Shown: positions 8,332-15,941, numbered from the stretch's first letter. The stretch is DNA of 41,767 nt from Bacteroidota bacterium (GCA_030017895.1 JASEGV010000017.1:1-41767); one strand, 5' to 3'. Notes: generated by a model not told the origin, from the sequence alone. Numbers and translations are program-made.

Positions 8332-9825
8332 TTATAACCCCCTCGGCATTGCTGACTTGATTACACTATCAACTATAACAGCATTCAACAATCCTAAAAC
8401 GATAACCGCGATTGCTAGTATCAAAGTCGGAACCAACATCGAAACAGGCGCTTCTTTGATCGTAATTTCTTCTACAGGACTTTCAGATAGGTTCTTCGTT
8501 TTTGATATATACATCTTTTCTATAATTCTAAAAAAGTAAACCACATTCAACAAACTCGATAGTGCAATCACAAAAACAAAAATCCAATTGCCCGCATCAA
8601 TACTTCCTAAAACTAAATACCACTTACTGAAAAATCCTGCCGTAGGTGGAATCCCAATCATCGAGAGTGCCGCTATTACAAATGCTACCGAAGTAACCGG
8701 CATCTTTTTGCGAAGTTTATCATCAAACTTTGAGATTTCAGTAAATCCCAATCTATAAAAAATATTCCCACTCACTAAAAAAAGAGTTGCCTTCATAACT
8801 GCGTGGTTCATTATATGCAAAACTGCACCGATAAATCCTAGCGGGTTTGCCAAACCAATTCCTAAACCTATATAACCGATCTGACTAACTGAACTGTAAG
8901 CAAGCATCCGCTTCAAATCTTTCTGAGCAATTGCCATAACCGACCCCCAGATTATTCCGACTGCTGAAAGCCAAGCAATAACGGTGGTAAACGAAAACTC
9001 ATCACGCACAAAAGCCGGTTCAAAAACGGTGAATAAAATTCTAATCAATACGTAAGCTGAAACTTTCGTTGCAATCGGCGCAAGATAGGCACTGCCGGCA
9101 GATGGTGCATAAGTGTAAGCGTCGGGAAGCCATAAGTGTAACGGAAACATTGCCATCTTCAAACCGATTCCTACTATCATCAATGTAAGTGCGACGAGAA
9201 CGAGTCCGTGTTCCTGAAGCAAAGGAATTATTCTCGCGGTATCGAGCATATTGAGAGAGCCGGTAACGAGATAAAGATATCCCAAACCTAACAGGTAAAA
9301 CGAAGCACCGATAGTTCCTAATAAAAGATACCGGAATGCAGCCACGGGCGCCCGCTTCTCCCCCACAGAAACAAGTGCATAAGCTGAAAGTGAGGCAATT
9401 TCTAAAAACACATACAAGTTGAACAAATCACCGGTTACAACCATCCCGCTTAAGCCGGCAAGAAACAGTAATGACACAGAATGAAACGGTACTTCCTTAT
9501 TTGGCAATTCTCTTTGAAGCGATCTGTGAGAATAAATCATCACTAAAAAACCAATACCAACTACAATCACTGCAACGAATCCAGAGAGTGCATCAACAAC
9601 ATATTCAATCCCTATTGGCGGCGCCCAACTTCCTAAATGATAATGATGCGTGCCTGTGTTCAAAACGAATATCAAACCCGAAACGGCAAAGAATAAAGAA
9701 ACCCCTGTGGCAAATAAAGCAATCGGATAAGCGAGGTCGCGTTTCCAAACTCCGAGTGGAGCTGCAATCATTGCACCTAAAAGTAAAGGTAGTGGAATTA
9801 AAATTGGGAAGTGTTCAAAAATCAT
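8332..9825 (-). CDS. mrpD: Mrp-type antiporter subunit D (MbhH-like)
   Basis: A 497-residue polytopic subunit of the Mrp/Mbh cation/proton antiporter. Key positions: TM5 Glu in LYVFLEIASLSAYALVSVGE, TM7 Lys in ATKVSAYVLIR, Lys in HAVMKATLFLVSGN and TM12 Lys in FFSKWYLVLG; loop LPDAYTYAPSAGSAYLAP. It overlaps mrpC by 4 bases (ATGA) and follows B and C as in classical Mrp and archaeal Mbh clusters, so it is the canonical D subunit of the three antiporter-type paralogues here. Expected role is Na+ (or K+)/H+ exchange across the inner membrane in a multisubunit complex. Confidence 0.9.
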   Translation of the reverse strand: MIFEHFPILIPLPLLLGAMIAAPLGVWKRDLAYPIALFATGVSLFFAVSGLIFVLNTGTHHYHLGSWAPPIGIEYVVDALSGFVAVIVVGIGFLVMIYSHRSLQRELPNKEVPFHSVSLLFLAGLSGMVVTGDLFNLYVFLEIASLSAYALVSVGEKRAPVAAFRYLLLGTIGASFYLLGLGYLYLVTGSLNMLDTARIIPLLQEHGLVLVALTLMIVGIGLKMAMFPLHLWLPDAYTYAPSAGSAYLAPIATKVSAYVLIRILFTVFEPAFVRDEFSFTTVIAWLSAVGIIWGSVMAIAQKDLKRMLAYSSVSQIGYIGLGIGLANPLGFIGAVLHIMNHAVMKATLFLVSGNIFYRLGFTEISKFDDKLRKKMPVTSVAFVIAALSMIGIPPTAGFFSKWYLVLGSIDAGNWIFVFVIALSSLLNVVYFFRIIEKMYISKTKNLSESPVEEITIKEAPVSMLVPTLILAIAVIVLGLLNAVIVDSVIKSAMPRGL

Positions 9826-10190
9826 TTCATCCGTTCCAGAAGTTCATCCTCGTTCAATGTTTTGAATCTTTTATAAATTACAATCAACAAAGCTAATGCA
9901 ACACCGGTAGTTGCGACACTGACAACAATTGCAGTAAGCATAAGTGTGTGTGGTAGTGGATTGATATAATCGGCAGGATTAATTGCGCCGAGACGCGAGT
10001 CGATAACCGGAACTGTCGCCTTATACTTCGAAGCACTCGCAACATAAAAGATGATGATGGATGCTTGAAGGATATTCATCCCGATTAACTTTTTCACAAG
10101 GTTTTTCTTGAAGAGCATTCCCCACAATCCAATTATCAACAATGCGATGATGAAATAGTATGCCATGTGCCCGATAAAAAAATCAGTCAT
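9822..10190 (-). CDS. mrpC: Mrp antiporter subunit C (NuoK-like)
   Basis: A 122-residue, three-helix NuoK-family subunit: YFIIALLIIGLWGMLFKKNL, LIGMNILQASIIIFYV, then after a loop containing DPR-like PADYINPLPHTLMLTAIVVS and VALALLIVIYKRFK. The PLPHTLMLTAIVV segment is the MrpC signature. Its start overlaps mrpB by 8 bases (ATGACTGA) and its stop overlaps mrpD by 4. Confidence 0.9.
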   Translation of the reverse strand: MTDFFIGHMAYYFIIALLIIGLWGMLFKKNLVKKLIGMNILQASIIIFYVASASKYKATVPVIDSRLGAINPADYINPLPHTLMLTAIVVSVATTGVALALLIVIYKRFKTLNEDELLERMK

Positions 10191-10623
10191 GGAAATCTCC
10201 CTTCGCTAAATCATCGAAGATAGCAATCATAGTTGCCATAACTCCGATGCCGACGCCTGTTTCAACGAGTAAAATTCCAAGTGAGCGGAGAGCCGCCGGT
10301 TCCATTCCAGCGATTGGCAGGTTAGCATAATCGAGATAAACACCGCCGCCAATCATAGCAGCTACACCAACTGCCGCATAAATAAACACTCCGAATCCAC
10401 TCATTGGAGTTCCGAATTTGGTATGGAAGACGAGATTGCTTGGTTGTTCGCCGACAGTAAGTCGTAAAAGTAAAACGCTCGCACCTAAAAGCGCGCCGCC
10501 CTGGAATCCGCCTCCCGGACTATAATGTCCGTGTGCTATTACATACAACGCAAATAACTGTATGAGCGGTACCATAAACCGGCTAACAATACCAACTATT
10601 ATGCTGTCAGACCTTTGAACCAT
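10183..10623 (-). CDS. mrpB: Mrp antiporter subunit B (MnhB domain)
   Basis: A 146-residue four-helix MnhB-domain protein. The signature GHYSPGGGFQGGALLGASVL near residues 30-50 is diagnostic, followed by helices around FIYAAVGVAAMIGGG and LLVETGVGIGVMATMIAIF. The ATG lies inside the 3' end of the mbhE-like gene (17-base overlap), which implies coupling. It corresponds to MbhF in archaeal nomenclature. Confidence 0.92.
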   Translation of the reverse strand: MVQRSDSIIVGIVSRFMVPLIQLFALYVIAHGHYSPGGGFQGGALLGASVLLLRLTVGEQPSNLVFHTKFGTPMSGFGVFIYAAVGVAAMIGGGVYLDYANLPIAGMEPAALRSLGILLVETGVGIGVMATMIAIFDDLAKGDFHD

Positions 10624-10915
10624 CGCGCTGCCTTCTTAAAATTAAAAATACTACTATGCCTGCACAGAATATCACTGTCGTTTCACCGAGCGTATCATAA
10701 CCGCGGTAGTCGGCTAAAATTGTTGTAACAACATTTGGAGTGTGCATTTCTTTCTCTGCATTCCGAATGTAATGCGCTGATGCAGCAGGTGTTCCCGCTA
10801 ACGATGTATCACGGTTGATTGGATTATCAGGATGTCCACGTGTCGGCAACTCGTTTGCGGCATAAACCAGCAGCAGACCGAATGTAACAAGTAATATGTA
10901 TGAGAGGAGTTTCAA
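10607..10915 (-). CDS. MbhE-like subunit (MrpA C-terminal region homologue)
   Basis: A 102-residue protein with an N-terminal helix (LLSYILLVTFGLLLVYAANE), a periplasmic loop (HPDNPINRDTSLAGTPAASA…VVTTILADYRGYDTLGET) and a C-terminal helix (TVIFCAGIVVFLILRR). The VTTILADYRGYDTLGE motif is the one found in the C-terminal part of MrpA and in the stand-alone archaeal MbhE. No full-length MrpA is present here; MbhD-like and MbhE-like pieces are separate genes as in Mbh/Mbs. The GxxExxY insert now separates it from the MbhD-like gene. Confidence 0.85.
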   Translation of the reverse strand: MKLLSYILLVTFGLLLVYAANELPTRGHPDNPINRDTSLAGTPAASAHYIRNAEKEMHTPNVVTTILADYRGYDTLGETTVIFCAGIVVFLILRRQRDGSKV

Positions 10916-10960
10916 TCTTAAATTTTACATTTATAATTTTAAATTTTTAATTTATATTGT

Positions 10961-11033
10961 GTCCTTTGTGTTAAAAAAAATTAGAACCACAAAGAGCTCA
11001 AAGAAATTTCACAAAGAACACAGAGATTTATAA
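10961..11033. repeat. CACAAAG-type low-complexity repeat, left of GxxExxY gene
   Basis: Contains TGTGTCCTTTGTG, CCACAAAGAGCTCAAAG and CACAAAGAACACAGAG. Related text (GTGTCCTTTGTGCC, CTGTGTCCTTTGTGG) lies on the other side of the gene at 11451-11483. These bracketing repeats mark the edges of a small insert in the operon. Confidence 0.6.
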
Positions 11034-11399
11034 TATTACTCTTTTAATTCCATCTTTCAAACGAACGACATTGAAATTCAACAGGAGTCCTAATTTACAC
11101 CCTGATAATTTAAGGTAAGTTAGAACTTGTGCTAGATGAATATCATTAATAGCTTCAACCGATTTAATCTCAACCATTAATTTATGTTCTACTAACAAAT
11201 CAACTCGATAACCGCAATCTAACTTCACTTCTTCAAATACAAGTGGTAGCGGTTTTTCCTTTTCAACAAATAGACCTTCTTGTTTTATTTTATACGCTAA
11301 GCACTCTTTATAAGCCGACTCTAATAAACCTGGCCCTAAAGATTTATGAACTTCGATTGCACAACCAATTACAATATTCGATAATTCGTTTTCATTCAT
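11028..11399 (-). CDS. GxxExxY family protein (PD-(D/E)XK-like), inserted in the operon
   Basis: 123 residues with the family name motif GPGLLESAYKECL near residues 22-34, then GYRVDLLVEHKLMVEIKSVE, whose D...E-x-K arrangement resembles the PD-(D/E)XK nuclease-fold core, and a C-terminal GLLLNFNVVRLKDGIKR. The biological role of the family is unknown; a nuclease-like activity is possible. It has nothing to do with the antiporter, yet sits co-oriented between mbhE-like and mbhD-like genes and is flanked by CACAAAG-type repeats. That fits a small mobile or hitch-hiking cassette. Confidence 0.9.
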   Translation of the reverse strand: MNENELSNIVIGCAIEVHKSLGPGLLESAYKECLAYKIKQEGLFVEKEKPLPLVFEEVKLDCGYRVDLLVEHKLMVEIKSVEAINDIHLAQVLTYLKLSGCKLGLLLNFNVVRLKDGIKRVIL

Positions 11400-11500
11400 T
11401 ATTTTTAACTATAATATTTTCTTTATATGTGTTAATCTGAAAATACCTTAGTGTCCTTTGTGCCTTCTCTGTGTCCTTTGTGGTAAAAATTAAAAACACC

Positions 11501-11537
11501 CGTCTTTAGACGAGGTCTCGTCTCGTAAAACGAGACG
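11501..11537. repeat. Two adjacent palindromes
   Basis: CGTCT-TT-AGACG (11501-11512) and CGTCTCGT-AAA-ACGAGACG (11519-11537), followed by GACAAG as in the GGCGGACAAG-type hairpins elsewhere. They lie just downstream of the MbhD-like start-side genes' insert, 14 bases from the MbhD-like stop codon, and could also act in transcript ending or stability. Confidence 0.65.
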
Positions 11538-11550
11538 GACAAGAACCACA

Positions 11551-11796
11551 TCAATCAACAGATTTTCTGGTTGTATAATACAAAGCTGCCAAGAACAGTA
11601 TACCTGTAATACCAGCGCCAACGACTGCTTCAGTGAAGCCGACGTCAACTGCGCCTAAAATTGCAAATAAAAATGCAGAACCAAAACTATAAACAGACAA
11701 CACTACAATCGCGGCTAACAAATCCTTTACTCGCAATGCAACAATAGCAGATGCAATTAGAAGCAAATATATTATTAATTCAAGCTGCCAGATCAT
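11551..11796 (-). CDS. MbhD-like subunit (DUF4040, MrpA C-terminal region homologue)
   Basis: An 81-residue three-helix protein: LELIIYLLLIASAIVALRVK, DLLAAIVVLSVYSFGSAFLF and the signature VDVGFTEAVVGAGITGILFL. This DVAFTEA-type motif with a membrane-embedded Glu is conserved in MrpA C-terminal segments, MbhD and NuoJ-like subunits. It overlaps mrpG by 4 bases. The separate MbhD/MbhE genes without a fused MrpA N-terminus point to an Mbh-style module. Confidence 0.87.
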   Translation of the reverse strand: MIWQLELIIYLLLIASAIVALRVKDLLAAIVVLSVYSFGSAFLFAILGAVDVGFTEAVVGAGITGILFLAALYYTTRKSVD

Positions 11797-12131
11797 TTCG
11801 TTTCTTCTTCAGTAGTGCCGTCAGGTTTTTGATCGCCCAACAACGGTTTCAGTCCTAATCTGTAAGCTGCACGAGCGATGGCGTGTGTGGCTGTGGGATT
11901 TGCAATGCCTATAAACACGGCGATCAAAACAAGCTTAACTGTGTTGAGTGTTCCGCCTTCGTGAATTGCTAATCCTATCAAGACTAAAGCGAGTCCAAGT
12001 GTGTCGCACTTCCCCGCTGCGTGAATGCGTGTGTAAAAATCGGGAAGGCGGATAATACCAACACTTCCAATAAGCACAAACAAGGCGCCCACCAATAGAA
12101 AAACACTGCCGATGATGTCGTGAATTCCCAT
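11793..12131 (-). CDS. mrpG: Mrp antiporter subunit G
   Basis: A 112-residue PhaG/MnhG/YufB-family membrane protein. Three helices are visible, with the signature GSVGIIRLPDFYTRIHAAGK CD and TLGLALVLIGLA, then LVLIAVFIGIANPTATHAIA. The start overlaps the mrpF stop (TAATG). A polar, acidic C-terminal tail (GDQKPDGTTEEETK) follows. Corresponds to MbhC. Confidence 0.92.
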   Translation of the reverse strand: MGIHDIIGSVFLLVGALFVLIGSVGIIRLPDFYTRIHAAGKCDTLGLALVLIGLAIHEGGTLNTVKLVLIAVFIGIANPTATHAIARAAYRLGLKPLLGDQKPDGTTEEETK

Positions 12132-12400
12132 TATTTTTGAGATTCTTTTCTTTCTAAATATTTTGCGATTGCCACCACACCGATAAAGTTCAGCAACGCA
12201 TAAGCAAGCACGATATCAACAAACATATCGAATCGGTCGAATATAAAACCGACAAGCGAAATCAAGACAATAGTCTTCGTTCCGATTACACCTGAACCGA
12301 GTATCCGGTCATAGACTGTTGGTCCAACTGCAACCCGATAAAAAGGGATAATAAGTGCTGCGGCAAGTATAAATGTTGTTATAAGAAGTATATTTTGCAT
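12131..12400 (-). CDS. mrpF: Mrp antiporter subunit F
   Basis: An 89-residue three-helix MrpF/PhaF protein. The signature YRVAVGPTVYDRILGSGVIG lies after the first helix and FVDIVLAYALLNFIGVVAIA is the third. It is the first gene left of the cassette array. In an uninterrupted row it would directly follow mrpE (18605-19195), from which it is now separated by about 6.2 kb. Corresponds to MbhB. Confidence 0.92.
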   Translation of the reverse strand: MQNILLITTFILAAALIIPFYRVAVGPTVYDRILGSGVIGTKTIVLISLVGFIFDRFDMFVDIVLAYALLNFIGVVAIAKYLERKESQK

Positions 12401-12877
12401 AATTTAATCGTGCTAATTTATTAAAATATCTGATTATAAACAAAAAAGACTAACTTTTATTTTATTAAAATACCAAAGGATGTGCCGAACGAAAAAAGAC
12501 CGATGAATCAGTCTAATGGTTTTAGCATCGTTTACGATGCTTTGTTTGGTCAGCGTCAGTATTTATACTGATGCGAGATTTGTAGTCCACGTAACGTGGT
12601 AAAATATTTTGTAAAATACCTGTCCCATTATTAATCGTTCCTTTAATTTATCCACACCAAAAAGATACGGGAATATAAATTATTTTTCAAATTCTCGCAC
12701 AACCATAAATGGATGTGCTGAACGAAAAAAAACCGATGAATCGGTCTGACCAGATATACAAAATATCCCGGTTTCCAACTTATTTTGGTTTGATGTCTTT
12801 AGTAGCCGCGGGTTAGAATGCACGGGATAGAATATTTTTTTAACAATTTTATTTAATAGAACAAATTTACTTGCATC
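12401..12877. other. Non-coding spacer with a second mosaic of short palindromes
   Basis: No gene is seen. In order: GACCGATGAATCAGTC near 12500; AGCATCGT-TT-ACGATGCT near 12528; CGTCAGTATTTATACTGATGCG near 12557; CCACGT-A-ACGTGG near 12587; GCACAACCAT-AA-ATGGATGTGC near 12698; ACCGAT-GA-ATCGGT near 12735. The text GATGTGC(C/T)GAACGAAAAAA occurs twice (about 12480 and 12713). The same modules are found in another order and orientation at 2330-2660. Confidence 0.6.
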
Positions 12878-12955
12878 GTTTAACTATTTCACCAAATCCA
12901 AAATCTTGAAAAATGCCACACTGAAAACGCAGTCGTGTGGAAAAGAGGGTTATAC
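12878..12955 (-). repeat. Candidate attC, last (leftmost) cassette
   Basis: On the plus strand GTTTAAC (12878) and GTTATAC (12949) bound 78 bases holding CCACAC...GTGTGG. The GTTATAC box overlaps the stop codon of the 187-residue gene. The interior pairing is weak, so this is one of the less certain sites. Confidence 0.4.
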
Positions 12956-13513
12956 AACTTTTAATTTCTGGAATATTTTGTCCCATTCTTTTTCCACAAT
13001 TCTTATGAGTTCAAATGAATCAATAATTTTATTTTCATTACAATCATAAATTGGCAAAGATAATTCTGCATCATTAGCATCTTTAGGATCAATCTCAACC
13101 TCATCCTTATAAAAAGTTATTTTAGAAACATTATTTTGGGAAATAGTCACTTTTAACTTTCCCAATTTGGGGAACAAACCAGACCGGCTTTCACGGAGCG
13201 TAGAATGTTTCAATCGATTTGCAATGTCACCAGATACTTTCATATTGATATTGCTGTTGACAATATCTTCGACCATCTGCTTGTTTTTAGAGATTGATTT
13301 TAAATAGTCTTTTAAATTCCATAACCATAGGAAATAATTTTCAACATCGTCTTGAATGCTTTCAAAATCACGAAATTTTTTAAATGTATACTTAGTTGTA
13401 GTTCCATCGTCAAAAGTATAATTCCAACCCGTTCCTTTCCCACCAACATCGCTCAACTTTTTATTAAGTCTGTTAAGTTTTGAAAACAATATTAATATTT
13501 CACCGTACTTCAT
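12950..13513 (-). CDS. Hypothetical protein, cassette-borne
   Basis: A 187-residue soluble protein that I do not recognise. There are no signal peptide or membrane segments. It is rich in Lys and aromatic residues (GWNYTFDDGTTTKYTF, YFLWLWNLKDYL) with a middle motif GDIANRLKHSTLRESRSGL and a beta-rich C-terminal half (LKVTISQNNVSKITFYKDEV). The NRLKHS text is reminiscent of proteins with AbiV/RHH-adjacent histidines, but I make no function call. It is the last cassette of the array, with its start next to the attC at 13519-13576. AT-rich like the host. Confidence 0.7.
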   Translation of the reverse strand: MKYGEILILFSKLNRLNKKLSDVGGKGTGWNYTFDDGTTTKYTFKKFRDFESIQDDVENYFLWLWNLKDYLKSISKNKQMVEDIVNSNINMKVSGDIANRLKHSTLRESRSGLFPKLGKLKVTISQNNVSKITFYKDEVEIDPKDANDAELSLPIYDCNENKIIDSFELIRIVEKEWDKIFQKLKVV

Positions 13514-13518
13514 TAGTT

Positions 13519-13576
13519 ATGTAACGATTAAAGTCAGCGGGGGCTGTAAGCCATCCGCTGGAGTGCTTTGTTAGCT
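13519..13576 (-). repeat. Candidate attC site
   Basis: Plus strand: ATGTAAC at 13519-13525 and GTTAGCT at 13570-13576 bound an interior with CAGCGG...CCGCTG pairing and a GGCT-GTA-AGCC tip. Short (58 bases), downstream of the 103-residue membrane protein and a few bases from the start of the 187-residue gene. Confidence 0.65.
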
Positions 13577-13657
13577 GCTGGGGCATTCTATCTCTTAAGT
13601 AAGCTATGATGAAGATTATGCAAAGAGCGACATGCGTAATCGCAGAACAATGCCGTC

Positions 13658-13969
13658 TCAGAGAAAACCTTGAATGACCCATTTTATAACTACCAGAAGA
13701 TGGAAAAATAAGCCGACGATGGCAACCAAGACGACTCCGAAAACGATTTTTCTCCGAGCCCATCCCAATAGGAAGGTTCCTCCCAAAATCAGTGAAGGAC
13801 CTGCTATATTCAATATTGCAGTAAAAACCAATAAAAAACCTGCAACATGAGGATGGAGTTCCGGGGAGAATAATAGAGGACCGAGACCCCCCAAGATTGC
13901 CAAAGCGAGAGAAAGAATACCAACGCATACCATAACAACTCCTGCAATCTTTGCTAATATCTTCAACAT
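13658..13969 (-). CDS. Small hydrophobic membrane protein, cassette-borne
   Basis: 103 residues with three or four predicted helices: ILAKIAGVVMVCVGILSLAL, HVAGFLLVFTAILNIAGPSL, a GWARRK turn and VFGVVLVAIVGLFFHLLVV. It ends WVIQGFL. GGGAATTAA precedes the ATG. No recognised family. It is flanked on the right by the best attC (13996-14060) and on the left by another, as a one-gene cassette. Membrane proteins of unknown function are common cassette cargo. A longer overlapping frame (13500-13928) is a shadow that crosses the attC. Confidence 0.7.
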   Translation of the reverse strand: MLKILAKIAGVVMVCVGILSLALAILGGLGPLLFSPELHPHVAGFLLVFTAILNIAGPSLILGGTFLLGWARRKIVFGVVLVAIVGLFFHLLVVIKWVIQGFL

Positions 13970-13995
13970 TTAATTCCCTTTCTAGTCGTAATGGT

Positions 13996-14060
13996 AGCTA
14001 ACCTTGGGTTGAGCTGTGAGCGCCCTCGTGGCGCGAATCAGCTCGAACCCGTTGTTAGGC
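13996..14060 (-). repeat. attC site (best example in the array)
   Basis: Plus strand: AGCTAAC (13996-14002) and GTTAGGC (14054-14060). The inner arms GGGTTGAGCTG (14006-14016) and CAGCTCGAACCC (14039-14050) pair fully except for one extra G at 14045, the extrahelical-base feature that sets attC strand choice. A GCGCC...GGCGC tip completes the hairpin. It ends 4 bases from the stop of the Yip1-like gene. Confidence 0.85.
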
Positions 14061-14063
14061 GCA

Positions 14064-14684
14064 TTATCTTATGAACACAAACAAATATAGATGATATACA
14101 ATGAATGAAAATAGACCGATAACAATAGATGGAAATAGCTGCAATCCTGACGCTTTCTTCACTGCTAATGGAAATAAGATGAGAAAACCAATAACATAAA
14201 GCGCAAGATATGATATTACTACAATTAGTCCAATACCATCGGATGTCAATTCTAGCCATTGTTTCTGATCAATAATTCCAGTAGTAAAAAAGAAGGCTTG
14301 AAGCAAATCAATGATTAATGTGATGAAGGTTGGCAATATTGAAGATTGAATTAATAGAGAAAGGTAATCATCAAAAACGGATTGTGACTTCAAAGCTTTT
14401 GCCAGTATATAAGCGACTGAAGTTGCAGATAGTATTGCTAAAAAGAAAACTGGCATTAAAAAGAATATTTCTGCAAGATAGTAATTACTTATTGGAATTA
14501 TTGGTGGAGCTGTTAGTTCTGCCCCACCAAAATACCAACCAATAATCGCAACTGTATATAATACCAAAATCCAGAAATAGTATTTTAGTGATTGCATTGC
14601 GTGGTTTTTGCGATTTAATATTATGCCAAACCCATTATTGGGATTTCTTAAGATAGCAAGACTTGTTCTGATATCATTTAACAT
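14064..14684 (-). CDS. Yip1-domain-like integral membrane protein, cassette-borne
   Basis: A 206-residue protein with a short N-terminal cytosolic part (DIRTSLAILRNPNNGFGIIL) and about five helices: YYFWILVLYTVAIIGWYFGG, AEIFFLMPVFFLAILSAT, SILPTFITLIIDLLQAFFF, LIVVISYLALYVIGFLILFP and LFPSIVIGLFSFIVYHLYL. This arrangement, with an NP-rich start, fits the bacterial YIP1 family (role unknown). A strong AGGAGGG precedes the ATG, so it carries its own ribosome-binding site. It is followed by the clearest attC. Confidence 0.7.
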   Translation of the reverse strand: MLNDIRTSLAILRNPNNGFGIILNRKNHAMQSLKYYFWILVLYTVAIIGWYFGGAELTAPPIIPISNYYLAEIFFLMPVFFLAILSATSVAYILAKALKSQSVFDDYLSLLIQSSILPTFITLIIDLLQAFFFTTGIIDQKQWLELTSDGIGLIVVISYLALYVIGFLILFPLAVKKASGLQLFPSIVIGLFSFIVYHLYLFVFIR

Positions 14685-14804
14685 GTGACCCTCCTAAAAA
14701 TACTACAAAACTTATTCAACTTTAATATTCATTTTATGAAGCAATTATCGTCATATTTTTATATATTCTGCGTGTTATTACATTTTTCTACAGCGAGGCT
14801 GTGC

Positions 14805-14993
14805 GCCTAACGGCATTGCGCCTAACCCGCCGCCCCGAACAAGGATGCCGAACATTACCAACAACTTTTTATTTATTAAAAACTTTATTTAGCAGAACAA
14901 CTTTACAAAGCAACATTACACGGTAGAACAAAGCCAATAATTACACAAATGCTGTACTAAAAAACGCTGTCCGTGTTGAGCGCCTTGTTAGGC
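14805..14993 (-). repeat. Candidate long attC site
   Basis: Plus strand: GCCTAAC at 14805-14811, repeated at 14820-14826, and GTTAGGC at 14987-14993, with local complementarity CGCCTAAC...GCGC against GCGCCTTGTTAGGCG. The interior (about 170-190 bases) is long and only partly palindromic. The right box overlaps the stop codon of the YqaJ-like gene. The doubled left box may reflect an old recombination event. Confidence 0.6.
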
Positions 14994-15797
14994 GTTTCGT
15001 TGGACATGGTTCCAAAATTCAAGTTCTCTATTCAGGAGACGTTCGATATAAGCGTCGTCTCGCTCGACAGGCAGCAGCAATTCGGGGTGGCCAGGCCAGT
15101 AACACCAAAAGTCGAGCGAATCGAGACCGGTGACCGCCAAGATGTGCTGCATCTGACCGAAGTAATAATCGGGGACAGAACGAGATTGTGAGGCTCTCCG
15201 ATAAACAGAATCGCCGCATTTGATTTCGACTACCGCATCGTGGTTGGTGGCGAGGCCATCGAGACTCGCGCGCAGCCAGTCATATCGTGTGCTCTGAAGG
15301 CAAGCGGGACTCACATCTCTCCCAGTCTTGGCGATGTAGCGCTTGCGAGCTTCGGGCTCAAGCCGCGTGCCGAGAGCCATAGCTTCATTCTGGAAAGAGT
15401 CTCGTGGTGCTGGTCCGCGCTTCTCTTGCAGTAGTTTTGCGGCACTCTTGAAGTGATTCTCGCCCATGATGGTCGAAGCGTCTGAAGCACCAATTCCCTT
15501 GTGACGCCACTCCAGCCATTCGCGCGTTCCTTGTTGGAGTTCAACGATGATGAAATAAGTATTCATAGGCAGAGACGCGTCGAAACACCTAACTACCAGC
15601 GGCTCAGCCGCAAACGGCCGGCTTAAAGAAGGATTCTCCCTTGCTGGGGTTCCAGAGCCGGTGGTGTCCTCTATAATGTGCTCCTTATCCTCACGGGAGA
15701 CCCTTTCGCGATAATCCTTGTTACGCTCGAACCCGCCTTGTTCAGGCTTGGACCTAGTGCGACCTTTGAAGAGATCAAAGAAAAATCCAATTGTCAT
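14988..15797 (-). CDS. YqaJ-like (lambda exonuclease-type) nuclease with odd N-terminal extension
   Basis: The C-terminal 190 residues form a YqaJ/lambda-Exo-type PD-(D/E)XK nuclease: GTREWLEWRHKGIGASDAST, ALGTRLEPEARKRYIAKTGR, the Asp in LRASLDGLA, the E-x-K in VVEIKCGD and the YFGQMQHILAVTG helix. Such enzymes degrade one strand at DNA ends and occur in phage recombination modules. The first 77 residues (MTIGFFFDLFKGRTRSK…) are unlike the family. The upstream ATG has an excellent AAGGAGG site, but the natural family start is MNTYFIIVELQQ at 15566. Between the two lies an attC-like half site (15587-15611). This coding region is visibly GC-richer than its neighbours, consistent with foreign origin. 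Confidence 0.75.
   Translation of the reverse strand: MTIGFFFDLFKGRTRSKPEQGGFERNKDYRERVSREDKEHIIEDTTGSGTPARENPSLSRPFAAEPLVVRCFDASLPMNTYFIIVELQQGTREWLEWRHKGIGASDASTIMGENHFKSAAKLLQEKRGPAPRDSFQNEAMALGTRLEPEARKRYIAKTGRDVSPACLQSTRYDWLRASLDGLATNHDAVVEIKCGDSVYRRASQSRSVPDYYFGQMQHILAVTGLDSLDFWCYWPGHPELLLPVERDDAYIERLLNRELEFWNHVQRNA
15587..15611 (-). repeat. attC-like half site read through by the yqaJ frame
   Basis: On the minus strand, GCGGC-TGA-GCCGC is followed by GTTAGGT, a perfect GTTRRRY box, 21 bases before the MNTYF start of the YqaJ-like protein. This is how a cassette junction should look, but here it is in frame with an upstream ORF. No clear matching RYYYAAC box was found upstream. Confidence 0.5.
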
Positions 15798-15831
15798 GCT
15801 CCTCCTTTCGTAAAAACGTGTTCCTTCATAC

Positions 15832-15941
15832 GCCTAACGGCGTTGCAAATAGCACGCTTACCTATATAGTTCTTAGGAATTTTTATATCCTCTTGACTTC
15901 TGCCAAAGGCAGATAAATTTAACTTATTTAAGAGGTTATAC
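15832..15941 (-). repeat. Candidate attC site
   Basis: Plus strand: GCCTAAC (15832-15838) with following GGCG, and GTTATAC (15935-15941), the same right box as the leftmost site. Interior pairing is limited; a TCTGCC-AAA-GGCAGA hairpin lies inside. Located between the PRiA4-type gene stop (15958) and the start of the yqaJ frame (15797). Confidence 0.5.

Noticed and set aside
9471-9896. 141-codon plus-strand ORF opposite mrpD/mrpC
   Set aside because: Entirely antisense to two clear membrane-subunit genes; Gln/Leu-rich shadow translation.
13500-13928. 142-codon minus-strand ORF overlapping the cassette region
   Set aside because: It overlaps the 103-residue membrane protein in another frame and runs through the attC at 13519-13576; composition looks non-coding.
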